Origin: CAZMZW01 sp963802275
GTDB lineage: Bacteria; Chloroflexota; Anaerolineae; Anaerolineales; Anaerolineaceae
Assembly: GCA_963802275.1 (NCBI GenBank)
Contig: CAWDIB010000003.1
Location: 190,581-254,580 of the forward strand
DNA: 64,000 bases
Direction: 5' to 3'
Position 1 is the first letter of the stretch. Each line of letters begins with the position of its first letter. This document shows positions 15,636-25,387 of this stretch, piece after piece. The notes beneath the pieces are model-generated. The model was not told the origin of the DNA. It saw nothing but the letters and a program-made list of their open reading frames with translations, and ran no database searches. A program made the translations under genes and the position numbers.

Positions 15636-18600
15636 TCAGCGACTCAGCGGCTCCTTTTTTACCAGGATGACAAATAATTCCACAACCTTGGGATCAAATT
15701 GAATACCTTTTTGTTCAACGATGAAATCGATTGCTTTACTAGCCGGCCAGGCTTTGCGGTAAGGCCGGTCAGAGGTAAGCGCATCCCAGACATCCACGAC
15801 TGAGAAGATTCTCGCCCCCAGTGGGATTTGTTCCCCCTTCAATCCGCGCGGGTATCCGCTCCCTTCCCAGCGCTCATGGTGGCAATAAGGAATATCCACG
15901 GCTGGTTTCAGGTGAGCGATGGGGCTGAGCAGTTCAAACGCCAATTGGGGATGTTTGCGCATGATCGCCCATTCCTCGATGGTCAATGGACCTGGTTTTA
16001 GGAGGATTTCATCCGGGATGCCCATTTTCCCGATGTCATGCAACAGGGCGCCACGGCGCAAATGAACCAGCTCGCTTTCACTCATTCCCAGTCCCCGGGC
16101 GATTTTCAGCGTCAGGTCCACCACCCGCTGGGTATGCCCTTCGGTTTCTTTGTCGCGCAGGTCGAGGGCATGCGACCAACCTTCCAGGGTGGTGTCATAA
16201 GCCAGGGTTAGCTCAATGTTGGATCGATTAAGGTCCTCGAGTAGGGAGGTGTTGTCAATGGCAATGGCTGCCTGTCCGGCCAATGTTTCCAGAAAGTTGA
16301 CCCATTCCTGGTCCGGCACCAAAGGTGATCGATTGAAAATATCCAATACACCCTTCACCTGTCCCTTGGCAATCAACGGCACACTGTAATAGCTAAGAAA
16401 CCCCTCTTCACTGAGCAGGGTGGGGTAAGCCGAATTTTCATCCAGTTCAGAAAGGTTGAGCGATTGCATCAGGTGCCGCTCCATGGCTGCCTGGCCGGAA
16501 ATTCCCTCGCCGAGACGAAGGCGGTATTCCTCGATCTTGCGGGTGCGGAATCCCCTTCCAGCTGCAAATTCCAATAATTGGCTCTTGGGGTTAAGCAGCA
16601 TGACCGAGGCGGCATCCACTTTTAATTTCTCAATGACCTGGTCCAGCAGGATATTCATTGTCACCCGCAGGTCCAGGCTGGAATTGATTACCAGGTCAAT
16701 GTCATGCAGGGCAGACAGGCGCTGCAGGTGGTTTTGGGTTTGCTCCACCAGCAGAGCATTTTCCAAAGAGGTGGCCATTTGTGCCCCCATGGATTCCAGC
16801 AGGCGGGCATGGTTTTCATTGTAGACGCGAGGTTCATAGGAGTAAATAGCCATCGCTCCCAATAATTGGCCGCGGCTGATGAGCGGCACCCCCAGCCAGG
16901 AGCGGGCAGGTCTGCCTGTGTGTAGTGGTTTTACAGGTAGCGGATCAGTCTTCAGGTCATTCAACTGAAGCGTTTTCTGATTTTGGACCACCCAGCCGAT
17001 CAATCCGCTGTCGGAAAGTGGAAGGCGCTGATCGATCAATTCCGGTGAAACCCGGTTCTCTTGCATGGCTGCCGCAAAATGCACTTCTTCAGTGTCTGCT
17101 TCATTCAGCGCCAAAACAAACGAATCCAGAGGAAAAAGATCAGAAATCTGTAAATAGATGCGCTGGGTCAATTTTTCCACATCCAACACGCCACTGATGG
17201 ATACGGCGGTTTCGTACAAGGCGGTGATCTCACGAGTTTGGCGCTGTTGAGCTTCCATCAAGCGCATGCGTTCAATGGCCAATGCCAGTTGGTTGGCGAA
17301 GGTTGCCAGAAATTCTTCATCTGCCTTGGAAAAGCCATTGATGAGGGTGCTTTCGGTATTGACTACTCCTAAAATCTTGCCATCAATCTTAATCGGCACG
17401 GCCAGTTCCGAGCGCGTGTCTGATTTGACTTCAATGTAATCCTTGTCTTTGGTCACATCTGGGACTCTTTGTGGCAGACCGGTTACAACTGCCCGGCCGG
17501 TAATGCCCTTGCTGACCGGTTCAACCAATTTGAAGGTGTAGGTAGGAACTCCCCGGTAAGAAGAATGGGGTTGAATGGTTTTATGTTCATCATCCACTAC
17601 ATAAACGCCAAAGTTGTCTGGGAAGAGGGTATCTCCCAGCAGTTGGGTGGTTTTTTCAATCAACTCATCCACATTGCTGGATTGAGCGCTTGCCAGGGCA
17701 ATGCCATGTAATGCAGTAACCTCCTGCAACTTTCTTTTGAGGGTTTCTTCTGTTTCCAGACGCCCGGATATATCGATCATATTGAGAAAAACATGTATCT
17801 GTTTTTTCTCCCGGCGGGGGAGAGTCATATGAAAGAAAATGGTCTTTTGCTTTCCTTTCTTTGTGGTAATTTGGGTTTCCCCCTCAAAATAGGGTCCTTC
17901 ATTTGCCATGATTTCAAGCAGTTTTTGGTAATCCCTTTGTGTGGGATTACCGCCCAGGAGAAAAGAAAAACTGTCCACTTCTTCAATTTTTTCGGCCTCG
18001 AATAATTCCAAAAGGGCTGGATTGATGTCCTTGATGCGGATGTTTTGTGTTATTTGGTTTAAGAATTCCGGTTTATTTAGAAGATATTGTCTAACCTCTG
18101 ACATATCCATAAGACCGGCTCTGATCATCTCATGGAATGCAAGCGAAAAATCCAATTCAGCAATGGCAATGGCGGAGGATCCAAAGATGCTGCGGTAGCG
18201 TTCTTCGCTCTTGCGCAACCTTATCTCGGCTTCCAGCCGTTTTTTTCCTTCGATCAATCGACCCACCAAGTCAGCCAGCGATGAGGCAAAACTCTGCTCC
18301 TCTGGTGACCAGGTTCGCTGTTTCCCGATGTGTTCAAAACAGATCACCCCCAAAAGGTCATCCTGGTGGGTAATGGAGCAATCCAACATGGAAGTGATCC
18401 TCTTCGGTATCAGGTAGGTTTCTGAAAATTCACTGGTGGCAGAATCTTCCTGCGCATTTTCTGCGGAGATGATTCGATTCTTTTTCAACGACTCGAAATA
18501 TTTCGGGAATGATTCAATCCTGAGGCTACTTTCCAATTCATGCTCATCCTTGCCCAATTCACACAAATCCAGACAGACCAGCTTTTTCTGTTCATCCTCA

Positions 18601-19517
18601 AATGCCCAAATGCTGACCCGTTCACATTGCATGACTTTGGCTGCCCGGGCGGTCAAGGTTCTAAATGATTTAATTAGCTCTTCTACTCCGAGGTGGGATA
18701 AATCCACCAGTGCCCGCTGCTGTTCAATGATTCGGTTGTGCCGCAGACGAATTTCTTCCTCTTGCTGCTTGCGCCGGCTCAGGTCATGTACGAATGCCCA
18801 GGAACCATTCACTTTTCCATTGTCATCCCGCATTGGGTAGGCGCAGACCTCGATGGGAACGATCGTACCATCCTTGCATATGTACTCTTTTTCATAGAAT
18901 CCAGTGGTTCCATTTTTTATTAAATGCTTGTCCAGAATCTCTCGTTCCTGGGAATGCCATTTTTGTGGTGTAATTTCCCAAAAGGTCATTTTTTTCAATT
19001 CAGCCTGGCTGTAACCGCAAATATTTTCAAATGTCTTATTGCAGGAAAGGATTCCGCCATCCAGGTTCACTTCCACAAAACCATCCTGCAGGTTGGCATA
19101 TAACTCGCGATATAGCCGGTTGCGGTTGGATTGTTCAATGAAAAGTTGCCGGGTTTGGTTGATTCTTGCCAGGAGCGTTGAAATTTCCCTGTCAGAAAAA
19201 CCGGATTTCAGGCAGCCGGACAATCCTTGATTGACCAGGGTGGGCAGGTTCTCGGGGGTGATTTGCTGGCACATGAGAATGACAGGAATCCGATGTGGGT
19301 TGCCCCCGGATGCTTGTAAAAAACACATTATCTCGTCCAAACCTGTTTCTTCAAAAACGCAGGCAGCGAGAAATGAACGCTTTTGCAGGGATTCAAGTGC
19401 TTTTTGAACAGAAGTAAAGGTTAGGCTGGAATAGCCAATTTCACCCAGACGGATGCGCAGCTGACCGATTTCTTTTTTAGATATTCCGAGGATAAGGATG
19501 TTCTTTTCTTGATTCAT
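15636..19517 (-). CDS. Multi-sensor PAS/GAF protein with HD-GYP domain
   Basis: A 1293-residue cytoplasmic signalling protein. Order: degenerate receiver-like region (1-130), PAS (about 140-260, ICGYSQAELKKMTFWEI), GAF (280-440), PAS-like (450-600), three GAF domains (620-770, 775-925, 940-1085) and HD-GYP (about 1110-1290). The HD-GYP has HDIGKMGIPDEIL, the second-site HHERWEGSGYP and DVWDALTSDRPYR, so both metal-binding and GYP motifs are intact and c-di-GMP phosphodiesterase activity is likely. The N-terminal receiver-like part lacks a clear phospho-acceptor Asp. The gene is monocistronic. Confidence 0.92.
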   Translation of the reverse strand: MNQEKNILILGISKKEIGQLRIRLGEIGYSSLTFTSVQKALESLQKRSFLAACVFEETGLDEIMCFLQASGGNPHRIPVILMCQQITPENLPTLVNQGLSGCLKSGFSDREISTLLARINQTRQLFIEQSNRNRLYRELYANLQDGFVEVNLDGGILSCNKTFENICGYSQAELKKMTFWEITPQKWHSQEREILDKHLIKNGTTGFYEKEYICKDGTIVPIEVCAYPMRDDNGKVNGSWAFVHDLSRRKQQEEEIRLRHNRIIEQQRALVDLSHLGVEELIKSFRTLTARAAKVMQCERVSIWAFEDEQKKLVCLDLCELGKDEHELESSLRIESFPKYFESLKKNRIISAENAQEDSATSEFSETYLIPKRITSMLDCSITHQDDLLGVICFEHIGKQRTWSPEEQSFASSLADLVGRLIEGKKRLEAEIRLRKSEERYRSIFGSSAIAIAELDFSLAFHEMIRAGLMDMSEVRQYLLNKPEFLNQITQNIRIKDINPALLELFEAEKIEEVDSFSFLLGGNPTQRDYQKLLEIMANEGPYFEGETQITTKKGKQKTIFFHMTLPRREKKQIHVFLNMIDISGRLETEETLKRKLQEVTALHGIALASAQSSNVDELIEKTTQLLGDTLFPDNFGVYVVDDEHKTIQPHSSYRGVPTYTFKLVEPVSKGITGRAVVTGLPQRVPDVTKDKDYIEVKSDTRSELAVPIKIDGKILGVVNTESTLINGFSKADEEFLATFANQLALAIERMRLMEAQQRQTREITALYETAVSISGVLDVEKLTQRIYLQISDLFPLDSFVLALNEADTEEVHFAAAMQENRVSPELIDQRLPLSDSGLIGWVVQNQKTLQLNDLKTDPLPVKPLHTGRPARSWLGVPLISRGQLLGAMAIYSYEPRVYNENHARLLESMGAQMATSLENALLVEQTQNHLQRLSALHDIDLVINSSLDLRVTMNILLDQVIEKLKVDAASVMLLNPKSQLLEFAAGRGFRTRKIEEYRLRLGEGISGQAAMERHLMQSLNLSELDENSAYPTLLSEEGFLSYYSVPLIAKGQVKGVLDIFNRSPLVPDQEWVNFLETLAGQAAIAIDNTSLLEDLNRSNIELTLAYDTTLEGWSHALDLRDKETEGHTQRVVDLTLKIARGLGMSESELVHLRRGALLHDIGKMGIPDEILLKPGPLTIEEWAIMRKHPQLAFELLSPIAHLKPAVDIPYCHHERWEGSGYPRGLKGEQIPLGARIFSVVDVWDALTSDRPYRKAWPASKAIDFIVEQKGIQFDPKVVELFVILVKKEPLSR

Positions 19518-19672
19518 TGGTAGGATGAGAATGGATGCAATAATTATTCCACACTTTATAGAAGAAAAGAAAACACGAGAAAGCCGGACCTCCGGAATGA
19601 ATTAATGCAAATCTAATATCCTTCCGGGTGATGGTCATCTATAATAAAAGCATATTACTTCAGGAGTTATTA

Positions 19673-20260
19673 ATGGGAACGATACCCGTACCAAATGTTT
19701 TCGAACAGACTGCCCAGGGTGTACGCCAGGTGGATATCTATTCGCGCCTGCTTTCGCAGCGCATTATCATGCTGACTGGAGAGATCAGCGATGAATCAGC
19801 CGACCTGTTGATTGCCCAGCTGTTTTACCTGGAAGCTGAAGACCAGAAAAAAGATGTCTATTTTTATATAAACAGCCCGGGTGGGATTGTCACCGCAGGC
19901 ATGGCTTTATACGATGTGATGCAGTTCATCAGCTGCCCGGTGTCCACCATCTGCCTCGGGCAATCGGCATCCATGGCAGCTGTGCTGCTTGCCGCCGGCG
20001 CCAAAGGCAAACGCCTGGCACTCCCGCATTCACGCATCCTCATCCATCAACCTCTTGGCGGGACAAGCGGACAGGCGACCGATATCCAGATCCAGGCCAA
20101 GGAGATCATGCGCACGCGTGAAACCCTCAATGAGATCCTCTGCAAGCATACCGGCCAGAGTATGGAGGTCATCCGCCGCGATACCGAACGCGACTTTTTC
20201 CTGAGCGCTGAGGAAGCGGTGAAATATGGCTTGATCGACCAGGTCGTGGATAAACGCTGA
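19673..20260 (+). CDS. clpP: ATP-dependent Clp protease proteolytic subunit
   Basis: ClpP forms the barrel protease that degrades proteins unfolded by ClpX/ClpA/ClpC. The 195-residue protein keeps the triad Ser100 (GQSASM), His125 (LIHQPLGG) and Asp of TERDFFLS (about 174), plus INSPGG and GAKGKRLALPHS. An upstream ATG at 19,628 is in frame, but AGGAG lies just before 19,673 and the protein then begins in the family-typical way (MGTIPVPNVFE). No Clp ATPase is adjacent. A strong terminator follows. Confidence 0.97.
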   Translation: MGTIPVPNVFEQTAQGVRQVDIYSRLLSQRIIMLTGEISDESADLLIAQLFYLEAEDQKKDVYFYINSPGGIVTAGMALYDVMQFISCPVSTICLGQSASMAAVLLAAGAKGKRLALPHSRILIHQPLGGTSGQATDIQIQAKEIMRTRETLNEILCKHTGQSMEVIRRDTERDFFLSAEEAVKYGLIDQVVDKR

Positions 20261-20279
20261 GATTCTATATTTATTAAAT

Positions 20280-20310
20280 AAGAACAGGTCTTGATGAGAG
20301 ACCTGTTCTT
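20280..20310 (+). terminator. Rho-independent terminator after clpP
   Basis: AAGAACAGGTCT (20,280-20,291) pairs with AGACCTGTTCTT (20,299-20,310) around a 7-base loop. The complementary A-run also lets it serve the convergent cupin gene. Confidence 0.85.
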
Positions 20311-20332
20311 TATATTTACCTAACTATATATA

Positions 20333-20716
20333 CTAGGCGTGGTCGTGCTCGTCGGCCATGGCATCTTTTAATGTTTTGTGCACTTTGCCATCCGGGTGGT
20401 TGGGCGGCGAATAGATAGTGTAAATTTTTAATGGAGCCTCCATGGAAGTATTGATGACGTTGTGTTCGGTTCCTTGGGGGACAATGAATACATCTCCATC
20501 TTTTAAATTCTGGGCGGTGCCGTTCATTACCACCTTGCCTTCACCTTCTTCGACTCGGAAGAATTGATCTACATTGTCATGTACCTCTATACCGATTTCC
20601 TCACCGGGCAATAGTGACATAACTACGAGTTGTAGATTCTTGGCAGTGAAAAGCACCTGTCGGAAATATTCATTTTGCAAAGTTTTTTCTTCGATATTGG
20701 TTTTATAACCGTCCAT
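20333..20716 (-). CDS. Cupin domain protein
   Basis: A 127-residue single-domain cupin. The two cupin motifs are visible: GEEIGIEVHDNVDQFFRVEEGEG (His and Glu metal ligands) and FIVPQGTEHNVINTS (the last His). Such small cupins bind a metal and act as epimerases, dioxygenases or sugar-binding proteins; the sequence does not say which. It ends Asp/Glu/His-rich (ADEHDHA). It is convergent with clpP and divergent from the MFS transporter. Confidence 0.88.
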   Translation of the reverse strand: MDGYKTNIEEKTLQNEYFRQVLFTAKNLQLVVMSLLPGEEIGIEVHDNVDQFFRVEEGEGKVVMNGTAQNLKDGDVFIVPQGTEHNVINTSMEAPLKIYTIYSPPNHPDGKVHKTLKDAMADEHDHA

Positions 20717-20859
20717 TTAATTGTCCTTTCGAAATATTGATTAGAAAGATTATATAATGTTACTCAAATAAAAGTCTATCCGTTTTTGGATATCAACCTG
20801 ATTGATTTAAGAAAAATCCACATTCATCCATCATTTTATTTCGTTATCCAGAGGAATCA

Positions 20860-22383
20860 ATGCAAAAAGAAAAAAAAATGCACTGGTATGACTTCATCAG
20901 CATCAACCTTTTTTGGCTGGGATTAAATATCCGCAACAATTCAGTCAATAATATTTTCATACCTTACCTGGTGGCCATTTTTGCCGCTGAAAGCATGCGC
21001 AATACCGCACTGGGTATCATGCGCACGGCCGGTTTGATCATCGCCATGCTGGTTCAGCCGGCCATGGGTTTGTTCAGTGACCGCTCCACCTTGCGTTACG
21101 GACGCCGGCGCCCATTCATTTTCGTCGGAGTCCTCTTGGATTTGGTTTTCCTCATCTTTGTTGCGTTCTCCTGGGATTATGCCTCGCTGCTCATCGCCAC
21201 GCTGCTCATCCAGGTTTCTTCCAATATTTCTCATGGTGCCTTGCAGGGTCTCATCCCGGATAAGGTGCCGGAAAATCAGCGCGGTCTGGCATCGGCGGTC
21301 AAGGCTGTTTTTGAACTGCTGCCCTTGATCCTGCTCGCCTTTACAGTGGCAAAACTGGTGGGTATGGGCGAGTTCAGGCTGGCTGTGCTGGCGGTTGGTG
21401 TCAGCCTGCTGGTGCTGATGCTGTTGACGGTTTTGCTGGTGAAAGAAGAACCGCTCAAACAAAAACCATCTGACCCGATCGGTCCGGTGATGCTGCGCGT
21501 GCTGGGCATGCTGGCGGGTATTGTGGTTGGCGCCCTTGTCGGTCTGGTGGTTGCAGCGGCGCTTGGGTCATTGATTGTATTACTGGCTGGCGTTTTGGTC
21601 CCATCGCAAATGGCCTGGGCGGTGGGTGTGGCAATTGCCGGATTGTTGTGGATGGCAGTGGCTGTGGTGGTGGGGGTTTGGTCAGGGGCGCTCACATCGC
21701 TGCTGGGACCTCAGTCAGCTTTCCTGAAATTGAAAAACGCATGTCTTTACTTAATTTTAAGAAATAAGAAAGCCGTTTCCATTGGCAAACAGACCTCTTC
21801 ATTTGTCTGGTGGGTGGTAAACCGACTGTTGTTCATGGCTGCCATTACTGCCATCCAGGGATTTGCCCCATATTTTCTGATGTACTCATTCAGCATCACC
21901 ATCGAAGCCGCCACCGATATGACCGGCCAGCTCATCATGGTGGTGGGTATTTTCACCCTCCTTTCCGCCATTCCATCCGGTTGGATTTCAGACCGCATCG
22001 GCCATAAGAGATTGGTGTCCATCGCTGGTATGCTGGCTGCTCTTGGCGCTACGATCCTTCTGGGTTCCATTTGGCTGCCGAATTTCACGCTGATTTTGGT
22101 GGCAGGCTGCATTCTGGGGTTGGCTACCGGCTTGTTCGTCACCACCAACTGGGCGCTGGGAACACGTGTGGTACCGTCTTCCGAAGCAGGGCGCTATCTG
22201 GGCATCTCAAACCTGGCCGGCGCCGGGGCAGGCATGATCGGCACCGGCATTGGCGGCCCGATTGCGGATGCACTCAATGCCGTCTTGCCCGGGCTGGGCT
22301 ATTTTTCCATCTTTGCCAGTTATGCGGTTCTATTTGTTTTGAGTGTGGTCAGCTTGAGAGGCGTCAAGCTGGACGCTGCTTAG
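20860..22383 (+). CDS. MFS transporter, SLC45/GPH-like
   Basis: A 507-residue carrier with 12 predicted helices. The MFS loop 2-3 signature is present as GLFSDRSTLRYGRRRPFIFVG and its second-half counterpart as GWISDRIGHKRLVSIAGM. The RYGRRRPFIFVG form is typical of sucrose/SLC45-type and GPH sugar:cation symporters. A long Gly/Ala/Val-rich insert (about residues 205-275) in the middle loop is unusual. A sugar or glycoside substrate is inferred. AGAGGAATC precedes the ATG. Confidence 0.88.
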   Translation: MQKEKKMHWYDFISINLFWLGLNIRNNSVNNIFIPYLVAIFAAESMRNTALGIMRTAGLIIAMLVQPAMGLFSDRSTLRYGRRRPFIFVGVLLDLVFLIFVAFSWDYASLLIATLLIQVSSNISHGALQGLIPDKVPENQRGLASAVKAVFELLPLILLAFTVAKLVGMGEFRLAVLAVGVSLLVLMLLTVLLVKEEPLKQKPSDPIGPVMLRVLGMLAGIVVGALVGLVVAAALGSLIVLLAGVLVPSQMAWAVGVAIAGLLWMAVAVVVGVWSGALTSLLGPQSAFLKLKNACLYLILRNKKAVSIGKQTSSFVWWVVNRLLFMAAITAIQGFAPYFLMYSFSITIEAATDMTGQLIMVVGIFTLLSAIPSGWISDRIGHKRLVSIAGMLAALGATILLGSIWLPNFTLILVAGCILGLATGLFVTTNWALGTRVVPSSEAGRYLGISNLAGAGAGMIGTGIGGPIADALNAVLPGLGYFSIFASYAVLFVLSVVSLRGVKLDAA

Positions 22384-23084
22384 CCTTTCCGCTTTTGCTT
22401 GAATTCATCGATGATCTCAAATGTGGCAGTAGCGCCCAGGCGGGATGCGCCGGCGTCTATCAGGGCAAATGCGCTTTCCAGTGAGCGCACGCCCTGGGCG
22501 GCCTTTACCTGCACCTTGGGTCCGACTGTCTCCCAGATCAGGTGCACATTTTCAGGCGTGGCACCACTTGGGTCAAATCCGGTGGAGGTTTTCACAAAAT
22601 CGGCGCCGGCTTCGGCGATGAGTTTGCTGGCGCGGATGATCTCTTCTTCATTTAAGTAACCTACACAAATGATCACCTTGACCAGGATGCCGGCCTGGTG
22701 GCCCAGTTCAGCCACGGCATGGATTTCATCGCGCACATAGCCATCCTCGTGTGAGTGCAGCTTGATCAAATTCAGCACCATGTCCATCTCCCGTGCGCCG
22801 TTTTCCAGCGCATTGCGTGCCTCGAACAGTTTGGTCTGGATGGTGTGCCCGCCGTGCGGGAAGCCCAACGGGATGGCTGGCAGCACCCCTGAGCCATTAA
22901 GAATTTTAGCTGCCAGAGGAATGTATGCCGGTTGGACATGCACGGATGCCACCCCATATTGTGCGGATTTCTCGCACCCGGCGATCACTTCCGCTTCGGT
23001 CAGGGTGGGTTTGATGATGGTATGGTCGAACAGCTTTACAAATTGGTCATAGGTGATGGTCTGGCTGTTAAAGGGTGGCTGCAT
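22380..23084 (-). CDS. deoC: Deoxyribose-phosphate aldolase
   Basis: DeoC splits 2-deoxyribose 5-phosphate into glyceraldehyde 3-phosphate and acetaldehyde in deoxynucleoside breakdown. The 234-residue TIM barrel shows the Schiff-base Lys in DFVKTSTGF, the VKVIICVGYLNEEE strand and the phosphate-binding end GASRLGATA. Its last bases overlap the stop of the convergent MFS gene. Nucleoside phosphorylases elsewhere in the window (31,068 and 50,058) would supply its pathway. Confidence 0.96.
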   Translation of the reverse strand: MQPPFNSQTITYDQFVKLFDHTIIKPTLTEAEVIAGCEKSAQYGVASVHVQPAYIPLAAKILNGSGVLPAIPLGFPHGGHTIQTKLFEARNALENGAREMDMVLNLIKLHSHEDGYVRDEIHAVAELGHQAGILVKVIICVGYLNEEEIIRASKLIAEAGADFVKTSTGFDPSGATPENVHLIWETVGPKVQVKAAQGVRSLESAFALIDAGASRLGATATFEIIDEFKQKRKG

Positions 23085-23477
23085 GGGAACCTCTGATAAT
23101 TTTTGGTTTATTGTAATGCAATGTCATAATTGGAGTGTTTAATGGTGAAGAGAGAAAGTATTTAAAAACAAGCACTGTAACGTGATTGAAACCATATTTA
23201 TGTCTTAACACGTTTTTAGGGATATTAATTACCGTGAAATTTTCTTGAGTTCTTTTCATTCCAGGGAAAATCATTTTTACCAACCCGTTATGAAAGAAAA
23301 CCTAACATGGAGTTATAATGAATCTTGGAAAGACGATTTTGGGATTTTAAAGCTGTTCATTGGCCTTATGCTCAATCAATGAAACCTGCCACTGAATATT
23401 TCTGGCAGGTTATTTATTTAACGATATTGCGAGACCAATAAGGCAATCCAAAGTGAGAATCAGATTTTTTATATAGC
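23085..23477 (+). terminator. Intergenic stretch with terminator hairpin and tiny frame
   Basis: No confident gene lies between deoC and the GGDEF gene. A 30-codon frame at 23,290-23,382 (MKENLTWSYNESWKD...) has no ribosome site. Right after it AACCTGCCA (23,383-23,391) pairs with TGGCAGGTT (23,403-23,411), followed by a T-rich tail. A terminator with no upstream gene on this strand could mark a small RNA or a short peptide transcript. Confidence 0.4.
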
Positions 23478-24920
23478 ATGATCGCTAATTTACTCCGCAA
23501 AATTCTTATCCCCCCTAATACCGATACCAAGACGGACCGCCGTTTTGTTATCGTCATATTGGTCTTTTCGATTATCTCCAGTTTGTTTTTTATATCCTTT
23601 GATACCGGAACCTTCGGTTCCATTCGATCCATTCTCATTGTTATGACCATCTTAGAAGTGATTTCCCTGTTGTTTGCGTATTGGAATTTATTGCTATTTG
23701 CCAGGATCGTTCTTCCAAATGCAGCATTTGTCGCGTTTACTTTATTGCTGGTTTATGGTGGCGTGCATGATGATTCACTTGGTGGTTACTATTTGCTGTT
23801 AATTTTTGCGGCATTTTTATTAGGCCGCTGGGGTTTGTTATTCTTTGGCTTATTGAATACGATCGCCATTTTCATTATAGGAATGGCTGAGACCAGCGGG
23901 AAGCTTATCACCCACTTTGGACCTCTTACCGACCCATCCACGATTTTCACCACCGCCTTTTTCATGGCGGCCGTTTCGCTGGCTCTGTTCTTTTTTGTCA
24001 CCCATCTATCCAATATGATTCAGCTCGCAAGAAAGAATGAGCAAAAGCAGATCAGGACAACCCGGGATTTGAAAAAATTAAAGAAAGTCCTGGAACAGCG
24101 GGTAATGGATCGTACGGCTGAACTGCAAGCCCTGTTTGCTTCCATGCAAGATCTGGTAATTGTTTTTGATAAGGAAGGCCGATATCTTAGAATCGTCAAT
24201 TCCGAATCATTGCTGATTAATTCTCCCGATCGTTTGATTGGTAATACCCTTCAGGATGCGTTTCCAAAAAAAGAAGCGGCCAGATTGGTTAACCACATCC
24301 AGGAAGTCTTGAAATTTCAAAAGACCATGCCAATTGAATACCCGTTAATGCAGGGCAATAGAAAAATTTGGTACAACGCATCGGTTTCACCTTTAAGTAA
24401 AGACACGGTCGTTTGGGTGGCACGGGATATTACCGAGCGAAAACAGCAGGAGGAAAAATCGATCTTTATCGGCACCCATGACGAAATGACCGGGCTTTAC
24501 AACCGCACTTATTTCGAAGAAGAACTGAACCGCCTGAAGCAGAGCCGTCTCATCCCGATCAGCATATTCATGATGGATGTGGACAAGTTAAAGACCATCA
24601 ATGATAACCAGGGGCATTCTGCCGGTGATGAATTATTAATGCGTGCCGCCCGCGTCCTGATGGCATCTTTCCGTGCCGAAGATATGATCGCCAGGATTGG
24701 CGGGGATGAATTTGCGGCAATACTACCCAGAGCCGATGAAACCGCTGCCCAATTGGTGGTTGACCGCATCCATCATTTCCTGGAAGTAAACAATGCAGGA
24801 AAAGATAATATGCTGGAATTATCCATTGGAGTCGCAACCTGCCATGAAAAATGTTCATTAACCGCCACCCTGAAGCAAGCTGATGACCGCATGTATCGTG
24901 ACAAGCAGGGCAGGGATTGA
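23478..24920 (+). CDS. Membrane PAS-GGDEF diguanylate cyclase
   Basis: A 480-residue protein with six hydrophobic helices in residues 20-185, a coiled-coil linker (about 185-220, KNEQKQIRTTRDLKKLKKVLEQRV), a PAS domain (220-325, VARDITERKQQEE) and a GGDEF domain (330-480). The active-site signature reads ARIGGDEFAAI and the metal-binding Asp is in IFMMDVDKLKTIND, so it should make c-di-GMP from two GTP. No RxxD inhibition site is evident just before the GGDEF motif. Confidence 0.93.
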   Translation: MIANLLRKILIPPNTDTKTDRRFVIVILVFSIISSLFFISFDTGTFGSIRSILIVMTILEVISLLFAYWNLLLFARIVLPNAAFVAFTLLLVYGGVHDDSLGGYYLLLIFAAFLLGRWGLLFFGLLNTIAIFIIGMAETSGKLITHFGPLTDPSTIFTTAFFMAAVSLALFFFVTHLSNMIQLARKNEQKQIRTTRDLKKLKKVLEQRVMDRTAELQALFASMQDLVIVFDKEGRYLRIVNSESLLINSPDRLIGNTLQDAFPKKEAARLVNHIQEVLKFQKTMPIEYPLMQGNRKIWYNASVSPLSKDTVVWVARDITERKQQEEKSIFIGTHDEMTGLYNRTYFEEELNRLKQSRLIPISIFMMDVDKLKTINDNQGHSAGDELLMRAARVLMASFRAEDMIARIGGDEFAAILPRADETAAQLVVDRIHHFLEVNNAGKDNMLELSIGVATCHEKCSLTATLKQADDRMYRDKQGRD

Positions 24921-25054
24921 TCAATGGCGAACCAGGAGAGAGGACTATTTTTAAAAAACAATCGATCGGTTTTTCTCTTAAGGTATTGAGTTTATATTGA
25001 TAATTCAAAAACACTCTGAAACAGATATACAATGGACAAAAAAGAGAGATACCC

Positions 25055-25387
25055 ATGAATAAAGATTTACTTCTCGGATTGTTAATTGGCTTCATCATTG
25101 GTTGGCTGGTGGAATGGGTGATTGATTATCTCTACTGGCGCAGAAGATTCGCCGACCTGCAAAGGAGATGCGGGGATGACCTGATCCTCATCAACGGCAT
25201 TGGCCCGCAAATTGAGCAACGATTGAACAAAGCCGGCATATATACCTTTAAACAACTCGCGGACCTCAAACCCAAGCAGGTTCGCAAGCTCATCGGCAAA
25301 GCCAAGAACCTGGCGGATGAAAAGGATATCATTGAACAGGCGCGTCGTTTCGTAAAACAGCAAAAGCCTAGAAAGGGTAAGAAGTAA
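25055..25387 (+). CDS. Membrane-anchored helix-hairpin-helix protein
   Basis: A 110-residue protein: one N-terminal membrane helix (LLLGLLIGFIIGWLVEWVIDYLYW) followed by a DUF4332-like helix-hairpin-helix domain (DDLILINGIGPQIEQRLNKAGIYTFKQLADLKPKQ), the fold used for non-specific DNA contacts. It ends in a basic tail (RKGKK). Such proteins may tether DNA or act as scaffolds at the membrane; the role is unproven. The stop overlaps the ATG of the SH3 gene by one base, so the two are coupled. Confidence 0.8.
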   Translation: MNKDLLLGLLIGFIIGWLVEWVIDYLYWRRRFADLQRRCGDDLILINGIGPQIEQRLNKAGIYTFKQLADLKPKQVRKLIGKAKNLADEKDIIEQARRFVKQQKPRKGKK

